From Polycyclovorans algicola TG408 (GTDB lineage: Bacteria > Pseudomonadota > Gammaproteobacteria > Nevskiales > Nevskiaceae): 64,000 nucleotides of DNA. Location of the stretch: assembly GCF_000711245.1 (NCBI RefSeq), contig NZ_JOMH01000001.1, positions 2,226,830-2,290,829 of the forward strand, written 5' to 3'. Positions 10,201 through 18,213 of this stretch are shown here, one piece after another (within the stretch, counting starts at the first letter, position 1; each line of letters opens with the position of its first letter). The position numbers were made by a program, and so were the translations under genes. The notes below the pieces were generated by a model. That model saw nothing but the letters and a program-made list of their open reading frames with translations. It searched no databases and had not been told where the DNA came from.

Positions 10201-10375
10201 TGATCGCGGCCGAGGCGCCGCTGTAGAGCGTTTCGACCGACACCACCGGAATATCGATGTCGGGGTATTCGCGCACCGACAGCTGGGCAACAGAGAAAAT
10301 GCCGAACACGACGAGCAGCAGGTTGAGCACGGTGGCGAAGATCGGACGCTTGACCGCTTGATCAGACAACCACAT
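7229..10375 (-). CDS. RND-family multidrug efflux permease (HAE1/AcrB-like)
   Basis: The 1048-residue inner-membrane proton antiporter has the AcrB architecture of 12 membrane segments and two large periplasmic loops. The N-terminal helix follows the usual MWLSDxAVKRPIFA start. The proton-relay pair Asp401-Asp402 is in LAIGLVVDDAIVMIENIH, and the second relay region MAAKNGILIVEFANQ with its conserved Lys is near the C-terminus. It pumps hydrophobic drugs or solvents through an outer-membrane channel. It lies 83 nt downstream of a TolC-like gene on the same strand. Unusually, no periplasmic adaptor gene is present in this cluster. Confidence 0.92.
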   Translation of the reverse strand: MWLSDQAVKRPIFATVLNLLLVVFGIFSVAQLSVREYPDIDIPVVSVETLYSGASAAIMETQVTQILENQLAGIEGVRRITSASQEGRSSINIEFELSRDIDAGANDVRDRVSRVLSELPEQADSPRIQKADADASPIVWFVLTSDRLSNLELSDYANRYILDQLRTIDGVADVRLGGSLDYAMRVEIDRHELAARGLTAEDVENALRNQNVERPAGRIESLQREFTLRTPRAFESAEAFRNLVIARGDDGFVTRLDDVAHVLRGAENPRTSFKANGVLSLGLGVLRTSTANTLSVAKDARAEVERLRATLPEGMNIELNFDSSEFIEGALTEVIKTLIYASLMVVVVIFLFLGSIKATLIPAVTVPISLLASFIFLYMFGFSINILTLLALVLAIGLVVDDAIVMIENIHRRLELGEPPLLASYRGAREVGFAIVATTAVLIAVFTPLAFLDGQVGRLFREFALALAASVFCSSIVALTLAPVLASALFKAKKSDGHSEPTLIDRLFNRLSAAYTRLLETLITRVWIGVALFLLLLGASALFMTLVKQEFVPFEDRGGFFISVVGPEGASFPAMLDVMDEVEAPLVTRLGGEIERLLVRVPGFGSGDEVNSGFVIATLSDWDSGRRGTDVIAEEVGREVANLLDARAFVIPRQGFGLRLTQAVQVTIGGGTFDELAQWRDRVLARAADELPGLVRLDSDYRATKPQIELDIDLDKAADLGVTNLQIAQTLETFMSGRRVTTYEDDGEEYNVLIQAPDDARRSPDVLDEIYVRSSQNELVPLAMLVSTREVAAAATLNRLDRVRTITLSAGLAPGYTLGEALEDLETLIREELPEQVQVNYSGESRDFKDSAQSIFLVFGMALLVVYLVLAAQFESFVHPLVVMSTVPLAIFGALLGLLTFDQSFNIYSQIGMVMLIGMAAKNGILIVEFANQQRDAGMAFDEALITASAIRLRPILMTTLSTVAGAVPLILSSGAGSEARMILGLVVFGGVALSAVITLVVVPCFYALLCRKTGSPNQREHALDALYDREQVETGARAPSPPATRQT

Positions 10376-10458
10376 GGACGGCTCCGCGCTCAGGTTCAGC
10401 GGCGCACGGGCGCCGCAGCTTCACCAAGGCTATGAAGGGCGCCGGGCGCCAGGATGAT

Positions 10459-11799
10459 TCAGGGCTGCAGGTACTGGTCAAACTCACGCAGGTCAGAGAC
10501 TTCAAGCTGGCCAGCGGCCGCTTTCAGGCGCAGCACGCTCAACAGGTAGGCATAGCGCGCCTCGGCCGCGTTGCGCTCAGCGGAATACAGCAACTGTTGG
10601 GCATCGAGTACGTCGATGGCCGTGCGCGTGCCGACTTCCAGGCCGGTTTCGCTGGCCTCGAGTGCCGTGCGACTGGAGCGCACCGCCTGCTCCAGCGCTT
10701 TGACGCGTGCGGCGTTGGAGTTGACCGTTTGGAAGGCGTCGCGAACATCACGCTCGACCTGCCGTTGCAGGCTGAGCAGCTCGGCCTCGCGTTGCATCAG
10801 CACGCTACGCGACTGGTCAACGCGCGAACTCACGGCAAGGCCGCTGAAGATCGGCACCGAGAACTGCAGACCGATGCTGGTGCCGCTGCTGTCCGAGGGA
10901 AACACGCCGGTTTCGGAGCGACCGTTGGTGTAGTCCGCGCGCGCGCTGACGGTGGGCATACGGCCGGCGCGGTTGATGTCGACATCGGAACTGGCGAGGT
11001 CGACCGCGTAGTGCCCGCTGAGCAATGTCAGGTTGTTGTTGAGCGCGGACTCGGTCCAGAGGTCGGGGTTCGCCGGATTGGGCGCGGGCAGGGGAATAGA
11101 TTCCTGCAGCGGCCGCAGTTCACCAATGCCATCACCGGCAATCTCGGCGAGTGACAACTCGGCGACTCGGACCTGGCGCTCGGCATCGATGATCGTCGCC
11201 TGCGTCAGATCGAAGCGCGCCTGCGCCTCTTGCACATCGGTGATGGCGGCCAACCCGACCTCGAAGCGTTCTTTGGCCTGGTCAAGCTGGCGCCCGACCG
11301 CTTCATTCTCGGCGCGGGCGAATCGCAGAAAATCTTGCGCCGCGAGCACGTTGAAGTAGCCGGTGGCCGCGCGCTCAATCAGGGTTTGTGACACCAGCGC
11401 GTACTCGGCTTCGGCCAGCGCAACCTGCTGTTTGGACTGATCGAACTGCCGAAATGCCGCGAGATTGAACACCGCCTGTTCCAGCGCGACGCTGATGTTG
11501 CGGTTGGTTCCAGTGCGGGTTTGAGGCGGCTGGCCGGACAGCTCGGTTTCGGAGTCGCTGTAGGTGTAGTTGCCGGTGGCGCCGAGCTGCGGCAATAGCG
11601 CGCTGCGTGCCAAAGGTGTGGCATAGGTTGCAGCATCGCGCTGGTAGGCGGCGGCGGCCAGCGTGGCGTCATGATCCGTGGCGCGCAGGTAAACACCGCT
11701 GATGGATTCCTGGGCCATCGCATGGCCACTCACCATGGCCAGCGTGACGCCGCCGGCAAACGTCAAGACGATCGAGTGCAGCGGGCGCTTCAGACGCAT
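10459..11799 (-). CDS. TolC-family outer-membrane efflux channel
   Basis: The 446-residue protein has a signal peptide (ending near GHAMAQE), then two repeats of long alpha-helical coiled segments with the family motif region around YTYSDSETELSG, and the second-repeat helices (RVKALEQAVRSSRTALEASE). This is the layout of TolC/OprM-type trimeric channels. The start was placed at the ATG 11797-11799 because it gives a clean signal peptide; an upstream in-frame start would put 34 charged residues before it. It is paired with the RND pump downstream and presumably provides its exit duct. Confidence 0.9.
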   Translation of the reverse strand: MRLKRPLHSIVLTFAGGVTLAMVSGHAMAQESISGVYLRATDHDATLAAAAYQRDAATYATPLARSALLPQLGATGNYTYSDSETELSGQPPQTRTGTNRNISVALEQAVFNLAAFRQFDQSKQQVALAEAEYALVSQTLIERAATGYFNVLAAQDFLRFARAENEAVGRQLDQAKERFEVGLAAITDVQEAQARFDLTQATIIDAERQVRVAELSLAEIAGDGIGELRPLQESIPLPAPNPANPDLWTESALNNNLTLLSGHYAVDLASSDVDINRAGRMPTVSARADYTNGRSETGVFPSDSSGTSIGLQFSVPIFSGLAVSSRVDQSRSVLMQREAELLSLQRQVERDVRDAFQTVNSNAARVKALEQAVRSSRTALEASETGLEVGTRTAIDVLDAQQLLYSAERNAAEARYAYLLSVLRLKAAAGQLEVSDLREFDQYLQP

Positions 11800-11959
11800 A
11801 GGGTTACTCACTGTTCGCGAAGTGGGGATTTGCTGCCCTTGCCGGCGCTGGAAGAGCCGCCGCTGTTCAAACCCGCCCCGAGAAGACCGCGTCGTCGGCA
11901 AGGCGTTCCGTTCATCGACATCAATAGAGTCGCGCCATCGACTTCGCGGCTTAGAAGAT

Positions 11960-11989
11960 CCGCCCGCGCAGCAGACGCTGCGCGGGCGG
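11960..11989 (-). terminator. 13-bp GC-rich hairpin between accC and the TolC-like gene
   Basis: CCGCCCGCGCAGC (11960-11972) and GCTGCGCGGGCGG (11977-11989) are perfect inverted repeats with a 4-nt loop (AGAC). On the minus strand the stem is followed by ATCTTCTAAG, a weak T-rich tail. It lies 62 nt past the accC stop. It probably ends or attenuates the acc operon transcript, but the short U-tract leaves doubt. Confidence 0.55.
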
Positions 11990-12051
11990 GTTGCGGCCTG
12001 CCACTGGCCGCGCGAGTTTGAGCTTGAAGTCTAGCAGCGCTTTGGCAATTA

Positions 12052-13404
12052 CTAAACCGAGCGGTTCAGCATTTTCTCGAGGTAGTGAATGTTGTGCTCG
12101 CCGCGCGCAAACACCTTGTCGTTCATGATCCGCTGCTGCAACGGAATGTTGCACTTGATGCCCTCAATCACCATCTCGGACAGCGCTTGTTTCATCCGCG
12201 CGATGGCTGCCGGGCGGTCACGACCGTGAACGATGAGCTTGCCGATCATCGAGTCATAGTGCGGCGGTACCGAATAGCCCGAGTAGATGTGGCTGTCGAC
12301 CCGCACGCCGGGACCACCGGGTGCGTGGTACTTGTCGATTTTGCCGGGCGAGGGGATGAACTTTTCCGGGTCCTCGGCGTTGATGCGGCATTCGATGGCA
12401 TGGCCGATAAAGGGGATGTCGTCCTGCTGCAACTTCAGGCCCTGACCGGCGGCGATCTGGATTTGCTGGCGAATCAGGTCAACCCCGGTGACCATCTCGG
12501 TGACCGGGTGCTCGACCTGGATACGGGTATTCATTTCAATGAAATAGAACTTGCCGTTCTCGTAAAGAAACTCGAAGGTGCCGGCGCCGCGATAGCCGAT
12601 GCGTTTGCACGCTGCCACGCACAGGGAACCGATTTCGGCGCGCTGCTCGGGGGTGATGCCAGGGGCGGGGGACTCTTCGACCACCTTCTGATTGCGTCGC
12701 TGCATTGAGCAGTCGCGCTCGCCCAGGTGTACGGCGTGGCCCTCGCCATCGGCCAGCACCTGAAACTCCACATGCCGCGGTGTTTCCAGGTATTTCTCCA
12801 TGAACACGTCGGGGTCGTTGAAGGCGTTCTGCGCCTCGACGCGGGCCATCTGGATTTTCTCGATCAGGGTCTCTGGCGAGCGCACAACGTGCATGCCGCG
12901 ACCACCGCCGCCCGAGGCCGCTTTGATCAACACCGGATAGCCGACCTGGTTGGCCGTCTCGTGGCACTTGGCCTCGTCGTCGGGCAACACGCCCTCCGAG
13001 CCCGGCACGCAGGGCACACCTGCGGCAATCATCTCGGCCTTGGCGTTGGTCTTCGAGCCCATCATGCGGATGGTTTCGGGGCGCGGACCGATGAAGATAA
13101 AACCGGACTGCTCAACCCCCTCGGCAAAGTCGGCGTTTTCTGAAAGGAAGCCGTAGCCGGGGTGTATGGCGTCGGCCTGGGTCACCTCAGCCGCCGAAAT
13201 CAACGCACTCATGCTCAGGTAGCTTTTCGGAGCAGCGGCCGGCCCGATGCACACGGCCTCGTCGGCGAGCAGCACGTGCTTGAGGTCACGGTCGGCGGCG
13301 GAGTGCACGGCCACGGTACGGATGTCCATCTCACGGCAGCAGCGCAGGATGCGCAGTGCGATCTCACCGCGGTTGGCGATGAGAATCTTCTTGATCTTTC
13401 TCAT
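12052..13404 (-). CDS. accC: Acetyl-CoA carboxylase, biotin carboxylase subunit
   Basis: The 450-residue ATP-grasp enzyme carboxylates the biotin on AccB with bicarbonate and ATP, the first step of fatty acid synthesis. It has the N-terminal Rossmann-like start [15 protein letters not shown], the glycine-rich ATP loop ([11 protein letters not shown]), and the catalytic-site signatures [14 protein letters not shown] and [13 protein letters not shown]. The ATG at 13402-13404 gives the family length exactly. It lies 7 nt after accB in a cutA-dsbD(N)-tlpA-aroQ-accB-accC series. The expected next gene, prmA, is absent. Confidence 0.97.
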   Translation of the reverse strand: MRKIKKILIANRGEIALRILRCCREMDIRTVAVHSAADRDLKHVLLADEAVCIGPAAAPKSYLSMSALISAAEVTQADAIHPGYGFLSENADFAEGVEQSGFIFIGPRPETIRMMGSKTNAKAEMIAAGVPCVPGSEGVLPDDEAKCHETANQVGYPVLIKAASGGGGRGMHVVRSPETLIEKIQMARVEAQNAFNDPDVFMEKYLETPRHVEFQVLADGEGHAVHLGERDCSMQRRNQKVVEESPAPGITPEQRAEIGSLCVAACKRIGYRGAGTFEFLYENGKFYFIEMNTRIQVEHPVTEMVTGVDLIRQQIQIAAGQGLKLQQDDIPFIGHAIECRINAEDPEKFIPSPGKIDKYHAPGGPGVRVDSHIYSGYSVPPHYDSMIGKLIVHGRDRPAAIARMKQALSEMVIEGIKCNIPLQQRIMNDKVFARGEHNIHYLEKMLNRSV

Positions 13405-13411
13405 GGCCGGC

Positions 13412-13864
13412 CTATTCGATGATGAAGAGCGGCTGGTCGAACTCCACCCCTTTTTCGTTCTCGGCGAGGATCTCGACCACCACGCCCGACTTGTCGGACT
13501 CGATGGCATTGAGCATTTTCATTGCTTCGATGATGCACAGCGTCTGACCGACAGCGACGGTCTGGCCCACTTCGACAAAGTTCTTCGCGCCCGGTGAGGG
13601 TGCGCGGTAGAAGGTACCGACCATGGGTGCCCGCATCACGTGGCGGGTGTCAACGGCAGGGGCGGCTGGTGCTGCAACTGCGGCCGGCGGCGCTGCAACG
13701 GGCGCTGCGGCTTGCTGTGGTGGTGGCTGTGCGTACTGCTGGGGGGGCATCGGCGGCGGTGAGCGGCTGATGCGGACGGCGGTCTCCCCCTCCTTGACTT
13801 CCAGCTCGGCAATGCCTGATTGCTCGACAAGCTCAATCAGCGTTTTAATTTTTCTAAGGTCCAT
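13412..13864 (-). CDS. accB: Acetyl-CoA carboxylase biotin carboxyl carrier protein
   Basis: The 150-residue protein carries biotin between AccC and the carboxyltransferase. The N-terminal domain ([17 protein letters not shown]) is followed by a Pro/Ala/Gln-rich flexible linker at about residues 36-70, then the biotinyl domain with the EAMKM motif, modified Lys at 116. The ATG at 13862-13864 fits the family start. It is the usual partner immediately upstream of accC. Confidence 0.97.
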   Translation of the reverse strand: MDLRKIKTLIELVEQSGIAELEVKEGETAVRISRSPPPMPPQQYAQPPPQQAAAPVAAPPAAVAAPAAPAVDTRHVMRAPMVGTFYRAPSPGAKNFVEVGQTVAVGQTLCIIEAMKMLNAIESDKSGVVVEILAENEKGVEFDQPLFIIE

Positions 13865-13896
13865 CTGAATTAACTCCGAAGGGAGGGCGATAAACG

Positions 13897-14352
13897 TCAA
13901 GATGAATGCGGTGCGGCGGCGGCCAGCTTCTCGGCGATGGCGTCAAGCGCCAGGCGGTAGCCGACCGGTCCCAAGCCCATGATCTGGCCGGCCGCGATGT
14001 CGGCGAGATACGAGTGCTGGCGAAAGGGCTCGCGCGCATGAATGTTGCTGAGGTGAACCTCGATGAATGGCAGGCCGACCGCCAAGAACGCGTCGCGCAG
14101 GCCGATGCTGGTGTGCGTCAGTGCGCCGGGATTGATGATGGCGAAGGCGGCGGTGCGGCCGGCGCTTTGCACATGATCAATCAGTACACCCTCGTGATTG
14201 CTCTGCCGACAATGGAGCGTGAGCTTTAGGCTTGCGGCGCGCGCGGTCAGCGCTTCTTCGACCGATTTGAGGGTCTGATACCCGTAGGTTTCGGGCTCGC
14301 GCTGCCCCAAAAGGTTGAGGTTGGGGCCATTGATCAGCAAGACGGTTTGCAC
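13897..14352 (-). CDS. aroQ: 3-dehydroquinate dehydratase, type II
   Basis: The 151-residue enzyme converts 3-dehydroquinate to 3-dehydroshikimate in the shikimate pathway. Family motifs are all present: [16 protein letters not shown] at the N-terminus with the catalytic Tyr, [10 protein letters not shown] in the middle, and [10 protein letters not shown] with the catalytic His. It stands just upstream of accB, the usual place in Pseudomonas and Xanthomonas relatives. Confidence 0.97.
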   Translation of the reverse strand: MQTVLLINGPNLNLLGQREPETYGYQTLKSVEEALTARAASLKLTLHCRQSNHEGVLIDHVQSAGRTAAFAIINPGALTHTSIGLRDAFLAVGLPFIEVHLSNIHAREPFRQHSYLADIAAGQIMGLGPVGYRLALDAIAEKLAAAAPHSS

Positions 14353-14434
14353 GGCGCCCCCGGGTGGCGAAAATCAAGCGGCAATAGTGCCTGATAACTC
14401 AAGATAACGCCATGTTGGGGGAAGATCGCTGTGA

Positions 14435-14989
14435 TTACCCGCCAAGGTGGGTTTTCAGCAGCCGTTCCAGCTCCACGGCATCAAATTCGCCGTGTTTCTG
14501 ATGGCGGATTGCGCCTTGTGGATCAATCAGCACCGAGTAGGGCAAGGCGCCCAGAGTGTCCCCCAGCGCCGCGGCCGCCTGCGAAATCTCTTGGTTGCCA
14601 TAGAACACCGGATAGTTGATACCCAGTCGCTCGGACAGCTCGGTGGCGCGCCCGACGGGGTCCATGGCCGGCCCCAAAATCTGCAGGTTGCGGTCCTGCC
14701 AGCGGGTCTGGGCGTCGACCAGGACCGGGATCTCCTTCAGGCAGGGCGGGCACCACGACGCCCAGAAGTTGACCAGCCGCCACTGGCCTTGCCACTGGTC
14801 GAGGGTCGTGACGCTGCCGTCGAGCCGGGTCAGGTTGATTGCCGCGACCGTCTCGGCGGTGACGGCCGCCGCTTCGGTCGTGGCCGCGTCGGCCGGCTCG
14901 TCCGGCGCCGCCAGCCAGCGATACAGGCCGAAGCCGACGGTAGCAGAGGCGACGCACAGCAGTACCGTCGCCCAAATTGATGATTTCAT
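14435..14989 (-). CDS. TlpA-family thiol:disulfide protein, membrane-anchored
   Basis: The 184-residue protein has an N-terminal membrane anchor or uncleaved signal (residues 5-27), an Ala/Thr-rich linker, and a thioredoxin-fold domain with WASWCPPC (Cys80, Cys83) and a cis-Pro near LPYSVLID. It is translationally coupled by ATGA to the upstream DsbD N-terminal domain gene. I infer that the two proteins exchange electrons, replacing parts of full-length DsbD. The membrane electron carrier that would reduce them is not encoded nearby. Confidence 0.88.
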   Translation of the reverse strand: MKSSIWATVLLCVASATVGFGLYRWLAAPDEPADAATTEAAAVTAETVAAINLTRLDGSVTTLDQWQGQWRLVNFWASWCPPCLKEIPVLVDAQTRWQDRNLQILGPAMDPVGRATELSERLGINYPVFYGNQEISQAAAALGDTLGALPYSVLIDPQGAIRHQKHGEFDAVELERLLKTHLGG

Positions 14990-15438
14990 CGTTGACGGGC
15001 CTTGGTGACAGGCAGGGTTGCGGTCTGCGGCGGGTAGCACACGCCCGCGTCTGCGCAGCCCTGGTAGCGCACGGTCACGGCTTCGGGCGCCGAGGCCGCG
15101 TCAAATCGTGCGCTGACCCAGTCGCGGTAGATGAAGACGTCGCCAAAGAATTCGTCGTGATACGCCTCGCCGTCGGGCAATGTCACGGTGGCCAGCGGCA
15201 TCGGCTGGGTCACGGTCAGCGTGTGGCGATAGAGGTAGTAGCCCGGCTCAATGCGGATGCCCAGCTCGACCTTGCCCTCCCGCCAAGTGGCCGAAACCGG
15301 TGTGAAGGCTTGGTCGGCTGGCAGCAGCGCTGCGTCCGGGTCGTTGAATTTGTAGCCGCCGGCCACGGCCGGCGTGACCCCGCCCAGCGCGCAGGCGCAG
15401 CTCAGCAGGGTCACGGCGAAATTTGGGCAACGAGCCAT
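14986..15438 (-). CDS. Stand-alone DsbD N-terminal (alpha) domain protein
   Basis: The 150-residue exported protein has a signal peptide ending near AVAGG, followed by a single immunoglobulin-like DsbD-alpha domain. It has the aromatic-rich cap region (PGYYLYRHTL) and the active cysteines Cys128 and Cys134 in YQGCADAGVCYPP. Full-length DsbD continues into eight membrane helices and a C-terminal thioredoxin domain; here the reading frame stops right after the alpha domain. It overlaps cutA by 28 nt and tlpA by 4 nt. It sits in the position where relatives carry complete dsbD. Confidence 0.85.
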   Translation of the reverse strand: MARCPNFAVTLLSCACALGGVTPAVAGGYKFNDPDAALLPADQAFTPVSATWREGKVELGIRIEPGYYLYRHTLTVTQPMPLATVTLPDGEAYHDEFFGDVFIYRDWVSARFDAASAPEAVTVRYQGCADAGVCYPPQTATLPVTKARQR

Positions 15439-15746
15439 TGCAGATACCGGGGTGAACTGGGCCCGAGTGGGACTGAAATGATCTCTGGAAGTTCGTAAGG
15501 GTGGTGTGCCTCGATGACCGCCTGCAGTGCGGGATAGGCGGCTTTTGAGGTCTTGATCAGCAGTAGCTGCTCGGTCGCCGTCTCGATCTCACCCTGCCAG
15601 CGATACACCGAGGTCATGGCGGGCATCACGTTGACGCAAGCCGCCAGGCCCGAGTCCACGCAGTGCCGAGCCATTGCGTCGGCCTCAAGGGGCGGCGCGT
15701 TGGTCAGCACCAGCAGGGCGTCTGCTTCGGAGGCGTCATCGGTCAT
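15411..15746 (-). CDS. cutA: Divalent-cation tolerance protein CutA
   Basis: The 111-residue PII-like trimeric protein matches CutA1: the start LLVLTNAPPLEADAMARHCV, the central LAACVNVMPAMTSVYRWQGEI, and the C-terminal HPYELPEIISVPL. The family is linked to copper and divalent-metal tolerance, but its molecular role is poorly defined. It is first in the minus-strand operon that continues through the DsbD domain, TlpA, aroQ, accB and accC. Confidence 0.93.
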   Translation of the reverse strand: MTDDASEADALLVLTNAPPLEADAMARHCVDSGLAACVNVMPAMTSVYRWQGEIETATEQLLLIKTSKAAYPALQAVIEAHHPYELPEIISVPLGPSSPRYLQWLVAQISP

Positions 15747-15795
15747 CGCTCAATTGTGCCCCGGCAACGTCGCTGACGTTGGTTTTTCGGCCGTA

Positions 15796-15824
15796 TTGCG
15801 GCACCGAAGGTCGCCACCTATACT
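15796..15824 (+). promoter_or_regulatory. Sigma-70-type promoter of tRNA-Thr
   Basis: The -35 TTGCGG (15796-15801) is separated by 17 bp from the -10 TATACT (15819-15824). A GC-rich discriminator (TCGCGCCC) follows, typical of stringently controlled stable-RNA promoters. The tRNA begins 17 nt after the -10. Confidence 0.7.
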
Positions 15825-15840
15825 TCGCGCCCTTGCAAAT

Positions 15841-15916
<76 letters not shown>

Positions 15917-16005
15917 ATTAAATCAAGGGCTTATGCGTAGTTCTCACATCCCAAGCGTCTAATTTTCGCGTTCTTGGGCAAATTCTGGGCCACAAAGAAT
16001 TTGTA

Positions 16006-16428
16006 GTGAAGTCAGGTACCTCCACCAAGAGTCCACTTCGGGAGCTTGGTGTGAAGAAGAATGGGAAGAAGAAAGCCGGGCGCATTTCCAGGCTTGGGGA
16101 CCATCGGTTTCGTGCGTGGCTGATGGTTGACGGCACGCGCATCACTAAGAACTTCCTCTTTGAGGAAGACGCGGTTCAATGGCTGGATCAGCGGCGTGAT
16201 GCGCTCAAGAGCGGTCGATTTGCCGCACAGCGGCTGTCCGAGACGATCACGCTGGGTGAGGCGTTAGAGCGTTACTCGCGAGAAATCTCGCCGCGCAAGA
16301 AGACAGCGAAGGCCGAGTTGAAATCGATAGCTCGGCTACTAGACGCGCTCGGGCCGCTTGCGACCCGCCCTCTGGCCATGGTCCACACTTCGGATATTTC
16401 CGCCTTTGTGGCGATGAGACTGCGCTGA
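16006..16428 (+). pseudogene. Site-specific tyrosine integrase, N-terminal fragment cut by an IS
   Basis: About 140 residues remain. They cover the N-terminal DNA-binding part (GDHRFRAWLMVDGTRITKNFL, an AP2-like arm-binding region) and the start of the core-binding helical domain (SETITLGEALERYSREIS). The whole catalytic domain with the RHRY residues is missing. The reading frame enters the IS left end at 16426 and stops at once on the TGA of the IS terminus. The likely start is the GTG at 16006. Its position next to the tRNA target is typical of island integrases. Confidence 0.85.
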
Positions 16429-16451
16429 ACCGCCCCATCTTTCCCGGAGGC
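16426..16451 (+). repeat. IS left terminal inverted repeat
   Basis: This 26-bp end starts TGAACCGCCCCA and finishes CCCGGAGGC. It matches the reverse complement of 17715-17740 at 23 of 26 positions, with the three differences in the middle. Confidence 0.92.
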
Positions 16452-16475
16452 TCTAAACCTTGAGAGGATGGAGCG

Positions 16476-16799
16476 ATGAACAAAGGAATACGGTATTCCC
16501 CGGAGCTGAAGGAGCGAGCGGTGCGGCTGGTGCTGGAGCATCAATCTGACTACAGCTCGCAGTGGGCGGCGATGGAATCGATTGCTGGAAAGATGGGGTG
16601 CAAGGCCGAGACCCTGCGGGTGTGGGTCCGGCAGCACGAGCGTGATGTTGGGCAGCGGGAGGGCCTGACCACCGACGAGAAGGCGCACCTGAAGGCGCTG
16701 GAGCGCGAGGTTCGCGAACTGCGTCAGGCCAACGAGATTCTGCGCAAGGCATCTGCGTATTTTGCTCAGGCGGAGCTCGACCGCCCATTCAAACGATGA
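16476..16799 (+). CDS. IS3-family transposase OrfA
   Basis: The 107-residue protein has an N-terminal helix-turn-helix ([16 protein letters not shown], then [20 protein letters not shown]). It is followed by a leucine-zipper-like heptad region ([26 protein letters not shown]). This is the standard DNA-binding and dimerising half of IS3 transposases. It overlaps orfB through ATGA, with orfB in the -1 frame, so a fused OrfAB may arise by frameshifting, although I see no classical A6G slippery run. Confidence 0.92.
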   Translation: MNKGIRYSPELKERAVRLVLEHQSDYSSQWAAMESIAGKMGCKAETLRVWVRQHERDVGQREGLTTDEKAHLKALEREVRELRQANEILRKASAYFAQAELDRPFKR

Positions 16800-17701
16800 A
16801 GGCGTTCATCGACGCACATCGTGATGTCCATGGGGTCGAGCCGATCTGCAAAGTGCTGCCGATTGCCCCATCGACCTACTACGCACACGCTGCCCAGCAG
16901 CGGGATCCAGGACAACGATCTCTTCGAGCTAAACGAGACGATCAACTCACCCCGTTGATTCAGCAAATCTGGAACGACAACTTCCGGGTCTACGGAGTAC
17001 GCAAGGTCTATCGCCAATTGCGACGCGAGCAGGTAGGAGTTGCGCGATGCACCGTGGCACGGCTGATGAAGCGGCTGGGGCTGCGCGGCGTGATTCGCGG
17101 CAAGGGGGTGCGCACCACTTTCAGTGACAAGAACCTTTCATGCCCACTGGATCACGTACAACGGCAGTTCAAGGCAGATCGGCCAAACCAGCTTTGGGTG
17201 TCCGACTTCACGTATGTGTCCACCTGGCAGGGCTTTGTCTATGTTGCCTTTGTCATTGATGTTTACGCCCGACGCATCGTCGGCTGGCGAGCCTCATCAT
17301 CGGCACGCACCGATTTCGTGCTCGATGCCTTGGAACAAGCCTTGCACGACCGAAAGCCCTTTGGATCGGGTCGGCTGGTTCATCACAGCGATAGGGGCGT
17401 CCAGTACCTCTCGATTCGATACACCGAGCGCCTGGTCGACGCGGGACTGGAGCCCTCGGTGGGCAGCGTCGGCGACAGCTATGACAACGCCCTGGCCGAG
17501 ACCATCAACGGCTTGTTCAAAGCCGAAGTCATCCACCGGCAGTCGTCATGGCGCAAACGCGAGGACGTCGAATGGGCCACCTTGAACTGGGTGGACTGGT
17601 TCAACAACCGAAGACTGCTGGAGCCCATCGGGCACATCCCGCCAGCCGAAGCAGAAGCTAACTACTATGCACAACACCCTGAGTACGTCAAAGCTGCGTG
17701 A
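16796..17701 (+). CDS. IS3-family transposase OrfB (DDE integrase domain)
   Basis: The 301-residue protein has an HTH_21-like region, then an rve integrase core with catalytic Asp137 (WVSDFTYV), Asp199 (HHSDRG) and Glu235 (NALAETING). The spacing is D(61)D(35)E, as in retroviral-type integrases. The frame is intact to its end near the right terminal repeat, so the element may still be able to move. Confidence 0.94.
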   Translation: MKAFIDAHRDVHGVEPICKVLPIAPSTYYAHAAQQRDPGQRSLRAKRDDQLTPLIQQIWNDNFRVYGVRKVYRQLRREQVGVARCTVARLMKRLGLRGVIRGKGVRTTFSDKNLSCPLDHVQRQFKADRPNQLWVSDFTYVSTWQGFVYVAFVIDVYARRIVGWRASSSARTDFVLDALEQALHDRKPFGSGRLVHHSDRGVQYLSIRYTERLVDAGLEPSVGSVGDSYDNALAETINGLFKAEVIHRQSSWRKREDVEWATLNWVDWFNNRRLLEPIGHIPPAEAEANYYAQHPEYVKAA

Positions 17702-17714
17702 CTCAGACTAAATG

Positions 17715-17740
17715 GCCTCCGGGATACTTGGGGCGGTTCA
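17715..17740 (+). repeat. IS right terminal inverted repeat
   Basis: This end runs from GCCTCCGGG to GGGGCGGTTCA and is the inverted partner of 16426-16451. It lies 13 nt past the orfB stop. Confidence 0.92.
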
Positions 17741-18178
17741 ACCACCTTGATCGATCTATACGGGCTGCCGTCGGATTTTCCCGGACAGGGGGCGACTGGC
17801 GACTCGTTCCAACGAGCGAGCGCCATCGAAGCAGGCATGCGTGCCAGCGTGAACCAGGCAAACTTCATTCCTAACGTCGTGGTGCATGAGTTCGAGGGCC
17901 TGCTGTTCAGCCGTATCGAGGCGTTCGGCGGCTGGTTTGATGGCGCGGATGTGGTCGATGCCCTGGCCACCATTCGTAAGGACTTCCAGAGCCCCGAGCA
18001 CATCAACGACGGGGTCGCCACGGCGCCGTCGAAACGCATTCGCAAAATTTGTCGGGGCTACGACAAGCCTGTGCATGGGTCCCTTATTTCGCTGGACATT
18101 GGGCTCGATGTGCTTCGACGAGAGTGTTATCGCTTCGACGTTTGGATTCGCGAGCTTGAGGAGCTGGCGGAAATCTGA
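17741..18178 (+). pseudogene. DUF4276-family protein, C-terminal part, 5' end removed at the IS boundary
   Basis: The frame is open from the first base after the IS. It begins TTLIDLYGLPSDFPG, continues with VVVHEFEGLLFSRIEAF, and ends with SLISLDIGLDVLRRECYRF. These are internal and C-terminal parts of DUF4276, a small TOPRIM-like family often found beside AAA ATPases and in defence loci. The N-terminal part, with its first acidic motif, is missing and there is no credible start codon. Only about 145 residues remain, so it is probably non-functional. Confidence 0.75.
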
Positions 18179-18213
18179 GCGCCGAAAAGATCAAGAAGGG
18201 AGGACGCCAAACC

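Larger units (their letters stand above)
16426..17740 (+). mobile_element. IS3-family insertion sequence, complete
   Basis: The 1315-bp element has two overlapping ORFs (orfA, orfB) and 26-bp imperfect terminal inverted repeats that begin TGAACCGCCCC. The flanks are CGC on the left and ACC on the right, so the usual 3-4 bp target duplication is absent. Two different truncated genes lie on the two sides. This indicates an adjacent deletion, or recombination between two copies, after insertion. Confidence 0.92.
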
